Below are positions 8,400-16,910 of a stretch of 64,000 nucleotides of DNA, piece by piece. Position numbers and translations under genes: made by a program. The notes under the pieces are model-generated. The model searched no databases. It was given only the letters and a program-made list of their open reading frames with translations, and was not told where the DNA came from. This DNA is from Bin80 sp965215475 (lineage in GTDB: Bacteria; Bacteroidota; Rhodothermia; Rhodothermales; Bin80), in the NCBI GenBank assembly GCA_965215475.1, contig OZ244061.1, positions 2,108,001 to 2,172,000 on the forward strand, read 5' to 3'. Positions within the stretch are counted from its first letter, which is position 1. Every line of letters begins with the position of its first letter.

Positions 8400-9166
8400 C
8401 GGAGAATGCCTCTTATTTCAGATAATGGTGTCAGCTCATTGTCAGGGCGAAACACTTTTATTTGCTCTGCTGCGACACTTGTGGGTAGACCTTTGCTATT
8501 GTACCTGACCGTACCATGAACCGAGACACGTTTATTGAATGCAGCTACGGCCTCAGATATTAGGCGAGGATCGTCTGTGAGACAATCTACCGCTAACCCG
8601 TCAAGACTGCGATACACCACCATTTTGAAACCTCGACGACCCGTTAACGTGCTTAATTCCCCCTCAACATTTCCGATTGCCGAGTGAGGTTTCTTTGGCT
8701 CCAAAAGCTGATGTGCGTTTTTTGCAATTCTTGGAGATAATGGAACTAGGTTACCATCTGAATTGATGGACACCCGTTTTCCTTCTTCTTCAGCCGTCAG
8801 ATTCGCAATTTCTCTGATATACTTTAATCCTTTGTCCCTAAACGGATTCGTCCAATGAATGTCTTTACTTATGTCTGATTCTAAATCTGCTAATCCTTTA
8901 GAGATTACCAGAATAGCCTTCAGCGCCGTTTGCATTGAAGATCTTTTTTCAGGATCTGGGGTCATTCTAATGATCATGCTGCCTTCTTTGATCGAGATTC
9001 TCCAATCCGAAGGCCCCGTTTGGGGAGATACGGCTTTGGATACTTCGCTAACTAGGCCAACAAATGCTCTCACACTATCCGCAAATTCCTTAGGGCTAAA
9101 GACCCCATCAAGACATAGTTCTACTGCTTTGTCACATTCTTTGAAAGATTCTCCAGATTGGTTCAT
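8396..9166 (-). CDS. Unknown protein coupled to PIN gene
   Basis: I do not recognise this 256-residue protein. The N-terminal half (KECDKAVELCLDGVFSPKEFADSVRAFVGLVSEVSKAV) looks helical; next comes a strand-rich stretch (DWRISIKEGSMIIRMTPDPE), then LKAILVISKGLADLESD. The C-terminal third (VVYRSLDGLAVDCLTDDPRLISEAVAAFNKRVSVHGTVRYNSKGLPTSVAAEQIKVF) could form a small beta-barrel. There is no signal peptide or membrane segment. It overlaps the PIN gene by four bases (8396-8399) and is transcribed first, the usual order for an antitoxin, but it is about three times longer than a typical VapB and has no obvious N-terminal DNA-binding domain. The pair stands alone beside tRNA-Ser. Confidence 0.6.
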   Translation of the reverse strand: MNQSGESFKECDKAVELCLDGVFSPKEFADSVRAFVGLVSEVSKAVSPQTGPSDWRISIKEGSMIIRMTPDPEKRSSMQTALKAILVISKGLADLESDISKDIHWTNPFRDKGLKYIREIANLTAEEEGKRVSINSDGNLVPLSPRIAKNAHQLLEPKKPHSAIGNVEGELSTLTGRRGFKMVVYRSLDGLAVDCLTDDPRLISEAVAAFNKRVSVHGTVRYNSKGLPTSVAAEQIKVFRPDNELTPLSEIRGILR

Positions 9167-9311
9167 CTTGTCCGTGAGGATTATTTCAAGAAATTTATAC
9201 TGGAAATATGCTACTCAAAGATGATCAACGTGTTCTTGTTCAAGATTGATTTCTAGATCAAATCAAATAAGAAGAGATTCCAAAGTTAGTGGGGATAAGC
9301 AGGTTTTAACA

Positions 9312-9602
9312 CATATTTCTGACAAAGATTGTGTGTTCCGAGAAAACGTCTTCTCCTCTATCTCAAATATTTGCTGGATAGAGATCCAATCCTCCTTGAT
9401 TGTGTAGATAAAGAGGACGTCGAAGAGCGGACTCACAATCGTTGCACAAAAAGTTGAGAACATTTACGGAAAGAGAATCAAAATTAGTCCAGAAGAAATG
9501 CAGGAACTCCATTTGGAATACAGCTCCACATTACCTCGGTGGAACTACCCCATCATACCACCGTCAAAGACGCAGGTGAGCACGCCAAATTGCTCGTTCT
9601 GA
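9312..9602 (+). pseudogene. Remnant of ISAzo13-type transposase (C-terminal part)
   Basis: In one frame the translation reads ENVFSSISNICWIEIQSSLIV, a stop at 9405-9407, then KSGLTIVAQKVENIYGKRI and ISPEEMQELHLEY, then LPRWNYPIIP, ending at 9600-9602. This follows the C-terminal pattern I recall for ISAzo13 (Rhodopirellula-type) transposases (hkLFS-IS-NW-G-PL, GLTV-A, IKVSDEEM, WNYTI-P). The N-terminal two thirds are absent and an in-frame stop is present, so the element is dead. It supports past transposon traffic in this accessory stretch. The rest of the gap 9167-9758 shows no gene. Confidence 0.5.
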
Positions 9603-9758
9603 CGAACTGGGACACTCAGCATTTCATCATGCTAAACTTTCGGGGATGATATTCTGCGAGATGCCCTCTTTTGGCTTTTTCGGTGCTGATTTTCGTATCG
9701 AAAAAATGCACAGACCTCTATCAAACCTGCCTGCTAGCAAAATTTAGCTCTGCACAAC

Positions 9759-12467
9759 ATGAATGTCAAATTGATAAATTTTCTCGACTTGTTTAAGATG
9801 CCCGTCCAGTATTCGGTGCCAAAATGGCAGCGTAGATATAGTTGGGATAAATCTACAATTCAGCAGTTGATTAAAGATTTAGAGGCAATCTCGAAATCAG
9901 ACAAATATAATGCCAGTCATTTTGGAGGTACACTCATAACCTATTCCGAGAACACACCCGCAGGTACTGCCGAAATTTTTCATGTTGTTGATGGCCAGCA
10001 GAGGCTGACGACGATCAGTGTTTTGTTGATCTGCATAGCAGAAAAATTGGAAGAAACCGGGCGTATAATAGGAGAGTGGAGTTCGGATAATATCACAAGA
10101 GTTCTTTTGATGAATCCATTAAATCCACCAAGAAAACTCAATTTACAAGATCAAGATGAGGAGGAGTATAGGCGGATACTTGAGAACAATCCTGGGGGTG
10201 AAGGAAGAGTGACTGCAGCCTATAAGACTTTAAGATCTGAAGTGGCTTCTGTAGGACCTGAATGTCTGATGAACGGGTTAAGCCGATTCAAAGTAATCAC
10301 CTTTACATGTGAAAAATCTGATGACCCACAGCAGATTTTTGAGAGCTTAAATGCAACGGGAGTTCCACTAACGGAGGGAGAGAAGGTGAAGAACTGGCTC
10401 CTGATGGGGCTGGACAGAAAAACTCAAGAAGAATTACATAAGGATTATTGGTGTAAACTTGAGGACTCTCTTAATGCTGTGTATGAACCAAAGCATATTG
10501 ATCATTTTTTACGGGATTTTCTTCGATGGAGAACGGGAGAGACTGTCGGAAGTAATCGGACGTATGCAAACCTAAGAAGATGGTGGTATAAGACGCAAGG
10601 TTCCATAGATAGAACATCCTTGTGTAAAGAGTTGACTAGGCTAGCAGATTTATACGGGAAGATTACAGGTACAAATGGCAAGCACGAGAACCGTGAGATA
10701 GATAGGCTCTTGCAGCATTTGCGGGATCTCCGAACAGATGTTCACCGACCCTTTACATTACGCCTATTGGATGATGCTACGAAGCCTGACGCTACAGGCG
10801 CAAATGAGCAGGAGTTAATAGACGCTTTAAATGCTCTCAGCACTTGGCTGACAAGATTCTGGTTGGCAGGGAAAAGCACCAGAGGCCTTAACACTGAATT
10901 TGCTCATTTTGCTCACAGCAAGGATGCTCAGTCTTCAGAATCTTACGCTGACTACTGGATCGTGAAGATTAAAAAACTCAGGCATACGGGCATTGCCGTG
11001 CCCAACGAAAAAGAAATCAGAGAAGGCATTAAAAAAAGAAAAGCCTATGGAGGGAAGGCATCCGATGCCGCAAAAACAATTTTGTGGACGATGAATTTTC
11101 AGTTGGAAAAAGACGCTATTTCGAGAATCGAAGATTTGTCGATTGAGCACATTATGCCTCAGAAACTCAGTAAAGAATGGCTGGAGTATTTAGGAGAAAA
11201 TGCCGATGAAGTTCATGCAACCTACATGAATAGTCTCGCAAATCTAACCCTGGTAGGGAAGGGATTCAACGCAGGGATTAGCAATCAGGTTTATACAGAA
11301 AAGCGTACTCTTTACGAGAAGAATAGCAACGTGATACTCACACGGGAATTGTCTGGATCCTATTCAGACTGGAGAGAAGAAGATCTTGAGGCACGCGTCC
11401 AAGAACTTAGTGACTTGGCCTTGAACTGTTGGCCTTGGGAGAACATAATCCGGGCAAGGGCTCGATGGCGAATCAGTGGTGTCTCTGACTGGCAACATGA
11501 GAAAACGTTTACAGACATGCTATTGAATGTCGTTTCTTTTCTGCTGGATGAGAATTCAGAAAGAAATAGTAAACGGCTGCTAGGGAACCGAGTAAGGAAA
11601 GATATTTTTCCTTTCGGTGAAGGTGCAAGTCATTCGGGTTCCTTCAGGCGGATCCCTGGCCATGATGAGTTTGAGGTCAACACACATTTCTCCGGTCAAG
11701 ACATATGTAATCTTTGCATGGAAATGTCAGAGAGATGCGGTTTACAGATCGAAATAGAAATCCCTAAAAAGGCAGGCGAAGGTCAGCAAATTTGGGAGAG
11801 TGTAGATTTAAAACGCCACCAAGTTCGTAAAGAGAGTCCAACAGTTCCTCGTTGGAGGATCAATCAGAGTGAATGGCAGCAAGAGAAGAACTATGCGGCA
11901 ACACTTTTGAATGTTATTGCGGCATGCTTGGATATAGATCCAAAAAAGAATGGTGAACGACTATTGGGAGATCAAATGACTAAAGATCTTTTTCGTTCTG
12001 GAATGGAGCCACTTGGTTATTTTAGATCAATCCCTAGGCATGAAGAATACGTAGTTAATTTAAAGTTAGGTAGTGAACCTATTCTCAAACTATGTAGGGA
12101 AATGGGTGAAAGATGCGGAGTTGACGTTGAATTCCAAAATAGGCAGATTGATGGTCAAGACGCGATTCCCCGATGGCGAATTGATCAAGGGGATTGGCAG
12201 GAAGAAAGAAGCTACCGGGCAGTATTGTTAAGCCTGATAGCTGACCTCTTGGATCGGGATCTCCAAGAGAATAGTTGGAGACTCTCAGGTGGCTCAACCA
12301 GAAAAGATCTCCAGTCGTCTCATTACTATTCCAAAGATCCTAGTCGCTTCAAAAAGATACCTGGATATCCTCAGTACCAGATTTATGTAAATTTAAGTCG
12401 AGATGGGATCATCCAACGATGTAGGGAATTAGGTAAGCGATGTGGTGTCTTGGTTGACGTCGAGTAA
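9759..12467 (+). CDS. DUF262/DUF1524 GmrSD-type protein with three C-terminal repeats
   Basis: The 902-residue protein starts with a DUF262 (GmrS-like) domain: VPKWQRRYSWDKSTIQQLIKDL and FHVVDGQQRLTTISVLL carry the DGQQRLTT motif of this ParB-like nucleotide-using domain. At about 460-520 it has a DUF1524 (GmrD-like) HNH nuclease signature, SIEHIMPQKLSKEW, followed by NSLANLTLVGKGFNAGISN. GmrSD enzymes are type IV restriction systems that cut modified phage DNA. Past about residue 565 come three tandem repeats of roughly 100 residues, each with RWRI-x-DWQ-E, L-LLGN-x-KD, F-IPG-Y and CRELGKRCGV. I do not recognise the repeat; it may bind DNA or sense invaders. No partner gene is adjacent. Confidence 0.8.
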   Translation: MNVKLINFLDLFKMPVQYSVPKWQRRYSWDKSTIQQLIKDLEAISKSDKYNASHFGGTLITYSENTPAGTAEIFHVVDGQQRLTTISVLLICIAEKLEETGRIIGEWSSDNITRVLLMNPLNPPRKLNLQDQDEEEYRRILENNPGGEGRVTAAYKTLRSEVASVGPECLMNGLSRFKVITFTCEKSDDPQQIFESLNATGVPLTEGEKVKNWLLMGLDRKTQEELHKDYWCKLEDSLNAVYEPKHIDHFLRDFLRWRTGETVGSNRTYANLRRWWYKTQGSIDRTSLCKELTRLADLYGKITGTNGKHENREIDRLLQHLRDLRTDVHRPFTLRLLDDATKPDATGANEQELIDALNALSTWLTRFWLAGKSTRGLNTEFAHFAHSKDAQSSESYADYWIVKIKKLRHTGIAVPNEKEIREGIKKRKAYGGKASDAAKTILWTMNFQLEKDAISRIEDLSIEHIMPQKLSKEWLEYLGENADEVHATYMNSLANLTLVGKGFNAGISNQVYTEKRTLYEKNSNVILTRELSGSYSDWREEDLEARVQELSDLALNCWPWENIIRARARWRISGVSDWQHEKTFTDMLLNVVSFLLDENSERNSKRLLGNRVRKDIFPFGEGASHSGSFRRIPGHDEFEVNTHFSGQDICNLCMEMSERCGLQIEIEIPKKAGEGQQIWESVDLKRHQVRKESPTVPRWRINQSEWQQEKNYAATLLNVIAACLDIDPKKNGERLLGDQMTKDLFRSGMEPLGYFRSIPRHEEYVVNLKLGSEPILKLCREMGERCGVDVEFQNRQIDGQDAIPRWRIDQGDWQEERSYRAVLLSLIADLLDRDLQENSWRLSGGSTRKDLQSSHYYSKDPSRFKKIPGYPQYQIYVNLSRDGIIQRCRELGKRCGVLVDVE

Positions 12468-12506
12468 AATAAATGGTTCTGCTACGATTGTTGATTGGAT
12501 AAATAC

Positions 12507-12714
12507 CTAGTCCTCCAAGATTGCATGGATAAAGTGTTTGTTTTTCTGATGGTCACTCGCATTACCATGGCCGGAAATAACACTTAGAATACAGTTGAGT
12601 ACTAACGAGCCAACAGCTTGGTGTTTCTGAGGGTGAAACAAGCGGAGGGTATCTAGTCCATGACGGCTTCCTTTTACACCTTCAGAGAAACTATCGCTGA
12701 ATACAGTCTCCATA
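12507..12714 (-). CDS. Short ORF of unknown nature, possibly a gene fragment
   Basis: A 69-residue minus-strand frame starts at the ATG at 12712-12714 (METVFSDSFSEGVKGSRHG) and runs through LRLFHPQKHQAVGSLVLNCILS to a stop at 12507. It lies alone in the 326-bp gap between the DUF262 gene and gmk. The mix of polar and hydrophobic residues is protein-like, but I cannot assign a family, and it may be the tail of a lost gene at the island edge. No ribosome-binding site or operon supports it. Confidence 0.2.
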
Positions 12715-12793
12715 CTGAACTCGGATCGTGAGTTTGCCCTGTTGAACCTATACCAATGTACTCTTTTTTTCTGGCAACCTCTTTTTCTTCCAG

Positions 12794-13354
12794 ATGACGT
12801 CACGACGGAAACTAGTTGGCCTGACGGCACCAAGCGGTGCCGGGAAATCAAGCCTCGCTAAACGGGTGCTGGAAGAATTTCCTTCGATGCAATTGTCTGT
12901 CTCTGTTACGACAAGACCTCCACGCTCCTATGAACAACATGGTCGGGAATATTATTTCGTTTCCGTACCGGAATTTGAGCGCCTCGTTGCCGAAGAAGCA
13001 CTCCTTGAATATGAGGAGGTGTATCCTGGTCGTTTCTATGGTACCCCGCTCTCCACCCTCGCAGAATCTGATGCCCCGCTCCTGCTAGATATTGACGTTA
13101 AGGGAGCCGCCCGAGTTCGTTCTTCTCATGGTGGATTTTTTATTTTCGTTGCTCCGCCATCCGAAACCGAACTGAAAAACCGACTGAGCAACCGAGGCAC
13201 TGAATCCTCCGAAACCCTTGATCTTCGACTACGAAGAGCTAAGCTTGAACTCGACTACGCTGATCAATTCGATGCCGTCGTGGTAAACGATTGTCTTGAT
13301 CGTGCTGCGATCGAAATGATTACACTAATTAAGGCCTACCTTGACCATGAGTGA
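12794..13354 (+). CDS. gmk: Guanylate kinase
   Basis: Guanylate kinase phosphorylates GMP to GDP. The 186-residue product begins KLVGLTAPSGAGKSSLAKRVL, a P-loop (GAGKSS; the usual first residues are GPSGVGK, here APSGAGK), then SVSVTTRPPRSYEQHGREYYFVS, the GMP-binding signature, and LLLDIDVKGAARVR. Length and pattern are normal. Its 3' end overlaps coaBC by eight bases (13347-13354), indicating translational coupling. gmk-coaBC is a common neighbour pair; the small rpoZ gene often found between them is absent here. Confidence 0.95.
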   Translation: MTSRRKLVGLTAPSGAGKSSLAKRVLEEFPSMQLSVSVTTRPPRSYEQHGREYYFVSVPEFERLVAEEALLEYEEVYPGRFYGTPLSTLAESDAPLLLDIDVKGAARVRSSHGGFFIFVAPPSETELKNRLSNRGTESSETLDLRLRRAKLELDYADQFDAVVVNDCLDRAAIEMITLIKAYLDHE

Positions 13355-14561
13355 CTCAAGTCGAATTGCAGAATTGTACGGTAAACGCCTTCTACTTGGA
13401 GTGACCGGCAGTATCGCTACATACAAAGCTGCTGAATTAATTCGACGATTGCGAAAGATTGGCACTGAAGTACAGGTTCTGTCAACGCAAGGGGCCTCCA
13501 AGTTTATTACCCCGACAACTCTTGCAACCCTGTCCGGCCAAAGGGTGCTCACAGATCTTTTCCATGAATCAGACGAAGATACTTGGACCAAACATATTAC
13601 ATTGGGGCATTGGGCCGACCTGTTCGTGATCGCACCCGCAACCGCTCAGACTCTGGCAAAGCTGGCGAACGGGTTTGCTGACAATATGCTGACCGCAACC
13701 GCCCTTGCAGCGCGTTGCCCCATCCTGATATGTCCTGCCATGGATCATGATATGTACATGCATCCATCTGTTCGTTTGAACCTCAAACGGCTTCAGGGAT
13801 TCGGTTATCATGTCCTTCCTCCTAGTTATGGAGAACTTGCCAGCGGCCTTGTTGGATTGGGGCGCCTCCCCGATATTGATGATATTCTCGAAAAAATTGT
13901 GTCTCTTCTGCCGGACGAGTTGCGAGGCAAACATGCTCTGGTCACTGCGGGGCCTACACAAGAGCCCATCGACCCGGTTCGAGTCCTGACCAATCATTCA
14001 ACCGGTACAATGGGCTTTGCCCTTGCAACAGATCTTGTCCGGCGGGGAGCAAAAGTGACGTTGGTCACCGGTCCGACGCTTTTAAATACTCCTGATGGAG
14101 TGCGGCGAATTGATATTACTACCGGCACAGAAATGCAGGAAGCGGTTTTAGCTCATAAAGATGCAGATTTTATTTTTATGGCGGCGGCGGTAGCAGATTA
14201 TGCACCAAAAGAAACCCATCCATCAAAAATCAAGAAGCAGGCGGATCATCTCACACTCCGGCTACATCGAACGTCTGATATTCTGGCTCAACTGGGCAAA
14301 CGGCGCCGAAATGGGCAGGTCTTGGTTGGCTTCGCCATGGAAACAGAAAACGGTCTTGTGAACGCTCGAAAAAAACTCGCCGAGAAAAATCTGGATTGGA
14401 TTGTCCTTAACAACCTGAACGAAGAAGGGGCAGGATTTGGAACGGGAACGAATCGAGTGACCCTTATCGCGAAAGATGGTTCGTCCTTCCCGTTGGAGAT
14501 CATGTCAAAACAAGACGTTGCCACCGCTCTTCTGGATCGAATCTTGACTGATTGTGCATAA
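13347..14561 (+). CDS. coaBC: Bifunctional phosphopantothenoylcysteine decarboxylase/synthetase
   Basis: CoaBC makes 4'-phosphopantetheine from 4'-phosphopantothenate and cysteine in coenzyme A synthesis. The CoaC half has LLLGVTGSIATYKAAELIRRL, APATAQTLAKLANGFADNMLTATALA and the catalytic-loop region CPAMDHDMYMHPSV; the CoaB half has ALVTAGPTQEPIDPVRVLTNHSTGTMGFALA, DFIFMAAAVADYAPKE, and 'SKIKK', with LVGFAMETENGL. The frame extends to a TTG at 13341, but the ATG at 13347 (MSDSSRIAELYGKR) is the better start. It overlaps gmk by eight bases and udg begins at its 3' end. Length (404 residues) is normal. Confidence 0.95.
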   Translation: MSDSSRIAELYGKRLLLGVTGSIATYKAAELIRRLRKIGTEVQVLSTQGASKFITPTTLATLSGQRVLTDLFHESDEDTWTKHITLGHWADLFVIAPATAQTLAKLANGFADNMLTATALAARCPILICPAMDHDMYMHPSVRLNLKRLQGFGYHVLPPSYGELASGLVGLGRLPDIDDILEKIVSLLPDELRGKHALVTAGPTQEPIDPVRVLTNHSTGTMGFALATDLVRRGAKVTLVTGPTLLNTPDGVRRIDITTGTEMQEAVLAHKDADFIFMAAAVADYAPKETHPSKIKKQADHLTLRLHRTSDILAQLGKRRRNGQVLVGFAMETENGLVNARKKLAEKNLDWIVLNNLNEEGAGFGTGTNRVTLIAKDGSSFPLEIMSKQDVATALLDRILTDCA

Positions 14562-15357
14562 CTTGTTGAAAATCAATGAAAAACTTGGCGGAATTGCACA
14601 ACAACTTCACAGTAATTTTATCTCCCACGGGTATAATTGTTTTGGTTTTCTTGCTCATGTGTCCATGATCTCGCCACTTCATCACCTCAAGGATAATCTC
14701 TCCGCAGAGGCGAACCTACACGGCCCGCTTATCCCATTAGAACCAACAAATTTGTTCACTCGAAAGATCATGGCGCGGGTTGATGCCCAGAACCCTGTTC
14801 ATCGGATTCAATCTCTGGATACGCTCCGAAACTATGTCGAATCCTCGGTTCTCATTCCGATCGATTCGGAACGTACAAATGCCGTTTTGGGAGAAGGAAA
14901 TCCTCATGCAGACATCATGCTTATTGGGGAGGCACCTGGCGCAGAAGAAGATCTACAAGGAAAGCCTTTTGTCGGCAGGGCAGGCCAACTGCTTGACAAA
15001 ATGCTGGCAGCAATCCAACTGTCTCGCGAGAATATATTTATTACAAACATTCTCAAATCTCGACCTCCCGAGAATCGTGATCCAGAACAGGACGAGATTG
15101 AAGCCCATCTGCCTATCCTCTACAGGCAGATGTCCCTGATACAACCGAATCTCATTCTCTGCCTAGGTAGGATAGCGGGTCAGACACTACTTGAACGCTC
15201 TGATCCTCTTGGAAAACTGCGAGGCCAAGCTCATCCCTATTATGGGTGCACGCTCCTTGCCACCTATCATCCCGCAGCTCTTTTACGAAATCCAAACTGG
15301 AAGCGCCCAACATGGGAAGACTTAAAACTCCTACGACAACTGTACTCGGATCTATAA
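14554..15357 (+). CDS. Family 4 uracil-DNA glycosylase-like protein lacking Fe-S cysteines
   Basis: Family 4 UDGs remove uracil from DNA. Motif A (LIGEAPGAEEDLQGKPFVGRAGQLLDKML) and motif B (ATYHPAALLRN) are intact, as is NILKSRPPENRDP. The four cysteines that hold the 4Fe-4S cluster in this family are replaced: the C-x2-C before the RTN-GEG segment is read here as S and I (ESSVLIPIDSERTNAVLGEG), the cysteine of 'KCRPP' is S, and that of 'AAC' is H (IEAH). The start is unsure: the open frame begins with GTG at 14554, overlapping coaBC, while TTG codons follow its stop and an ATG lies at 14665. It sits between coaBC and dnaB in a DNA-metabolism run. Confidence 0.85.
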   Translation: MHNLLKINEKLGGIAQQLHSNFISHGYNCFGFLAHVSMISPLHHLKDNLSAEANLHGPLIPLEPTNLFTRKIMARVDAQNPVHRIQSLDTLRNYVESSVLIPIDSERTNAVLGEGNPHADIMLIGEAPGAEEDLQGKPFVGRAGQLLDKMLAAIQLSRENIFITNILKSRPPENRDPEQDEIEAHLPILYRQMSLIQPNLILCLGRIAGQTLLERSDPLGKLRGQAHPYYGCTLLATYHPAALLRNPNWKRPTWEDLKLLRQLYSDL

Positions 15358-15369
15358 ACCCTCAAAACG

Positions 15370-16836
15370 ATGCAAAGTGAAGCCATTTCCCCCAGAGGGC
15401 CTGTCCTAGTCCAGAATTTGCAGGATTCCTCTGGACGCATTCCGCCTCAAGTTGTTGAAGTAGAGAAGTATGTCCTCGGAGCAGCATTAAATGATCCTGA
15501 GGCTGTGAGTATCGCAACGGAAATCCTGCCCGTTGACTCTTTTTACTTGCCGAAACACCAAAAAATCTATCAAGCTCTTCTTGACCTTTCTGCCAAGGGA
15601 CAGCCCATCGACATCATCACGGTTTCGGAGCAGTTGAAGACAACAAAGCAATTAGAGTTCGCTGGCGGACTCCCCTACTTGAATGAGCTTTCTCTTGAGA
15701 TTGCCACGTCTGTAAATACCGAGCATCATGCTCGTATCATCAGCCAAAAAGCTCTCTTGCGTAAGCTCATTACCGCGATGGGGAAGCGAATCACAGAAGC
15801 GTATGATTCATCAACGGATGCGTTTGATCTCCTTGACGCGACGGAAAAGGATCTGTTTTCCATCTCGGAAAGCCAAGTTCGCCGATCGGCAAAAAACCTA
15901 AAAGATGTTATTCGGGACACGATTGACCACATCCTAACCGTTGCCGATCGCCCAGAAGGGCTTTCCGGAGTGACCAGTGGCTTTATCGATCTCGACAAAT
16001 TGACAGGAGGGTGGCAGGAATCCGACTTGGTCATCATCGCTGGACGACCGTCAATGGGAAAAACCGCTTTTGCTCTGGCATGTGCACGTAATGCTGCCAT
16101 GGCTTCCCAGAATCCGGTTAGCTGTGCTATTTTCTCCTTGGAAATGAGTGCTCGACAACTCGCCCAGCGTCTTCTAACCTCCGAAGCCAAAGTGAATGCC
16201 CAAAGAGCTCGGACGGGAAAGTTAAGCCAAAACGATCTTGAGGCTGTCGTAGAAGCAGCGGGAAAATTGGGACTCGCTCCTATCTTTATTGACGATTCAG
16301 AGGGCCTGGGAGTTCTGGAATTACGTGCCAAATGCCGCCGATTAAAGTCCGAACATGATATTGGTCTTGTGCTGGTTGACTATTTGCAACTCATGGAAGG
16401 AAAAGCGAAGACGAACCGAGATAACCGGGAACAAGAAATTGCAAATATCTCCCGCTCCCTGAAAGGACTTGCAAAAGAACTTGAAATCCCAGTAATTGCT
16501 CTCAGCCAGTTGAACCGGAATGCAGAAGATCGAAAAGACAAACGACCACAATTGTCGGATCTGCGTGAGAGCGGAGCGATTGAACAGGATGCTGACATTG
16601 TCGCTTTCATTTACCGTGCAATGTATTACGGGATTGAAGTTGACAAGGAGGGGCAACCCACCAAAGGCGTGGCAGAAATTATTGTCGGAAAGCACCGAAA
16701 CGGTCCCACCGGGACCGTCAAGTTAAAGTTTGAGACAGACTTTGCCCGTTTCTCAAATCTCGAAATCTATCGGAGCCAAGACGACTATTCTGACGCTCTC
16801 GAAGACGAGTGGTCCGTATCGGATGTAATGCAATGA
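15370..16836 (+). CDS. dnaB: Replicative DNA helicase DnaB
   Basis: DnaB is the hexameric helicase that unwinds the replication fork. The 488-residue product has the N-terminal domain (PPQVVEVEKYVLGAALNDPEA...VDSFYLPKHQKIYQALLDL), then the RecA-like core: SGFIDLDKLTGGWQESDLVIIAGRPSMGKTAFAL (Walker A), CAIFSLEMSARQLAQRLL, LVLVDYLQLM (Walker B), IPVIALSQLNRNAEDRKDKRPQLSDLRESGAIEQDADIVAFIYR and IIVGKHRNGPTG. No intein is present; length is normal. The last base of its TGA (16836) is also the last encoded base of the opposite-strand tRNA-Cys. Confidence 0.97.
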   Translation: MQSEAISPRGPVLVQNLQDSSGRIPPQVVEVEKYVLGAALNDPEAVSIATEILPVDSFYLPKHQKIYQALLDLSAKGQPIDIITVSEQLKTTKQLEFAGGLPYLNELSLEIATSVNTEHHARIISQKALLRKLITAMGKRITEAYDSSTDAFDLLDATEKDLFSISESQVRRSAKNLKDVIRDTIDHILTVADRPEGLSGVTSGFIDLDKLTGGWQESDLVIIAGRPSMGKTAFALACARNAAMASQNPVSCAIFSLEMSARQLAQRLLTSEAKVNAQRARTGKLSQNDLEAVVEAAGKLGLAPIFIDDSEGLGVLELRAKCRRLKSEHDIGLVLVDYLQLMEGKAKTNRDNREQEIANISRSLKGLAKELEIPVIALSQLNRNAEDRKDKRPQLSDLRESGAIEQDADIVAFIYRAMYYGIEVDKEGQPTKGVAEIIVGKHRNGPTGTVKLKFETDFARFSNLEIYRSQDDYSDALEDEWSVSDVMQ

Positions 16837-16906
16837 GGTGACGGGCGGATTCGAACCGCCGTACAAGGCTTTGCAGGCCTCTGCCTAGCCACTCGGCCAC
16901 GTCACC
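16836..16906 (-). tRNA. tRNA-Cys (anticodon GCA)
   Basis: On the minus strand the acceptor GGTGACG (16906-16900) pairs with CGTCACC, followed by discriminator U, the identity base of tRNA-Cys. The anticodon loop CTGCAAA gives GCA. CCA is not encoded, unlike tRNA-Ser above. The 3' base overlaps the stop codon of the convergent dnaB gene. It is the last member of a minus-strand run rpmB-rpmG-DUF4295-tRNA-Pro-tRNA-Arg-tRNA-Cys. Confidence 0.95.
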
Positions 16907-16910
16907 TTAG

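Noticed and set aside
15370..16836. Possible intein in dnaB, a common insertion site.
   Set aside because: The product is 488 residues with an uninterrupted Walker A and downstream core.
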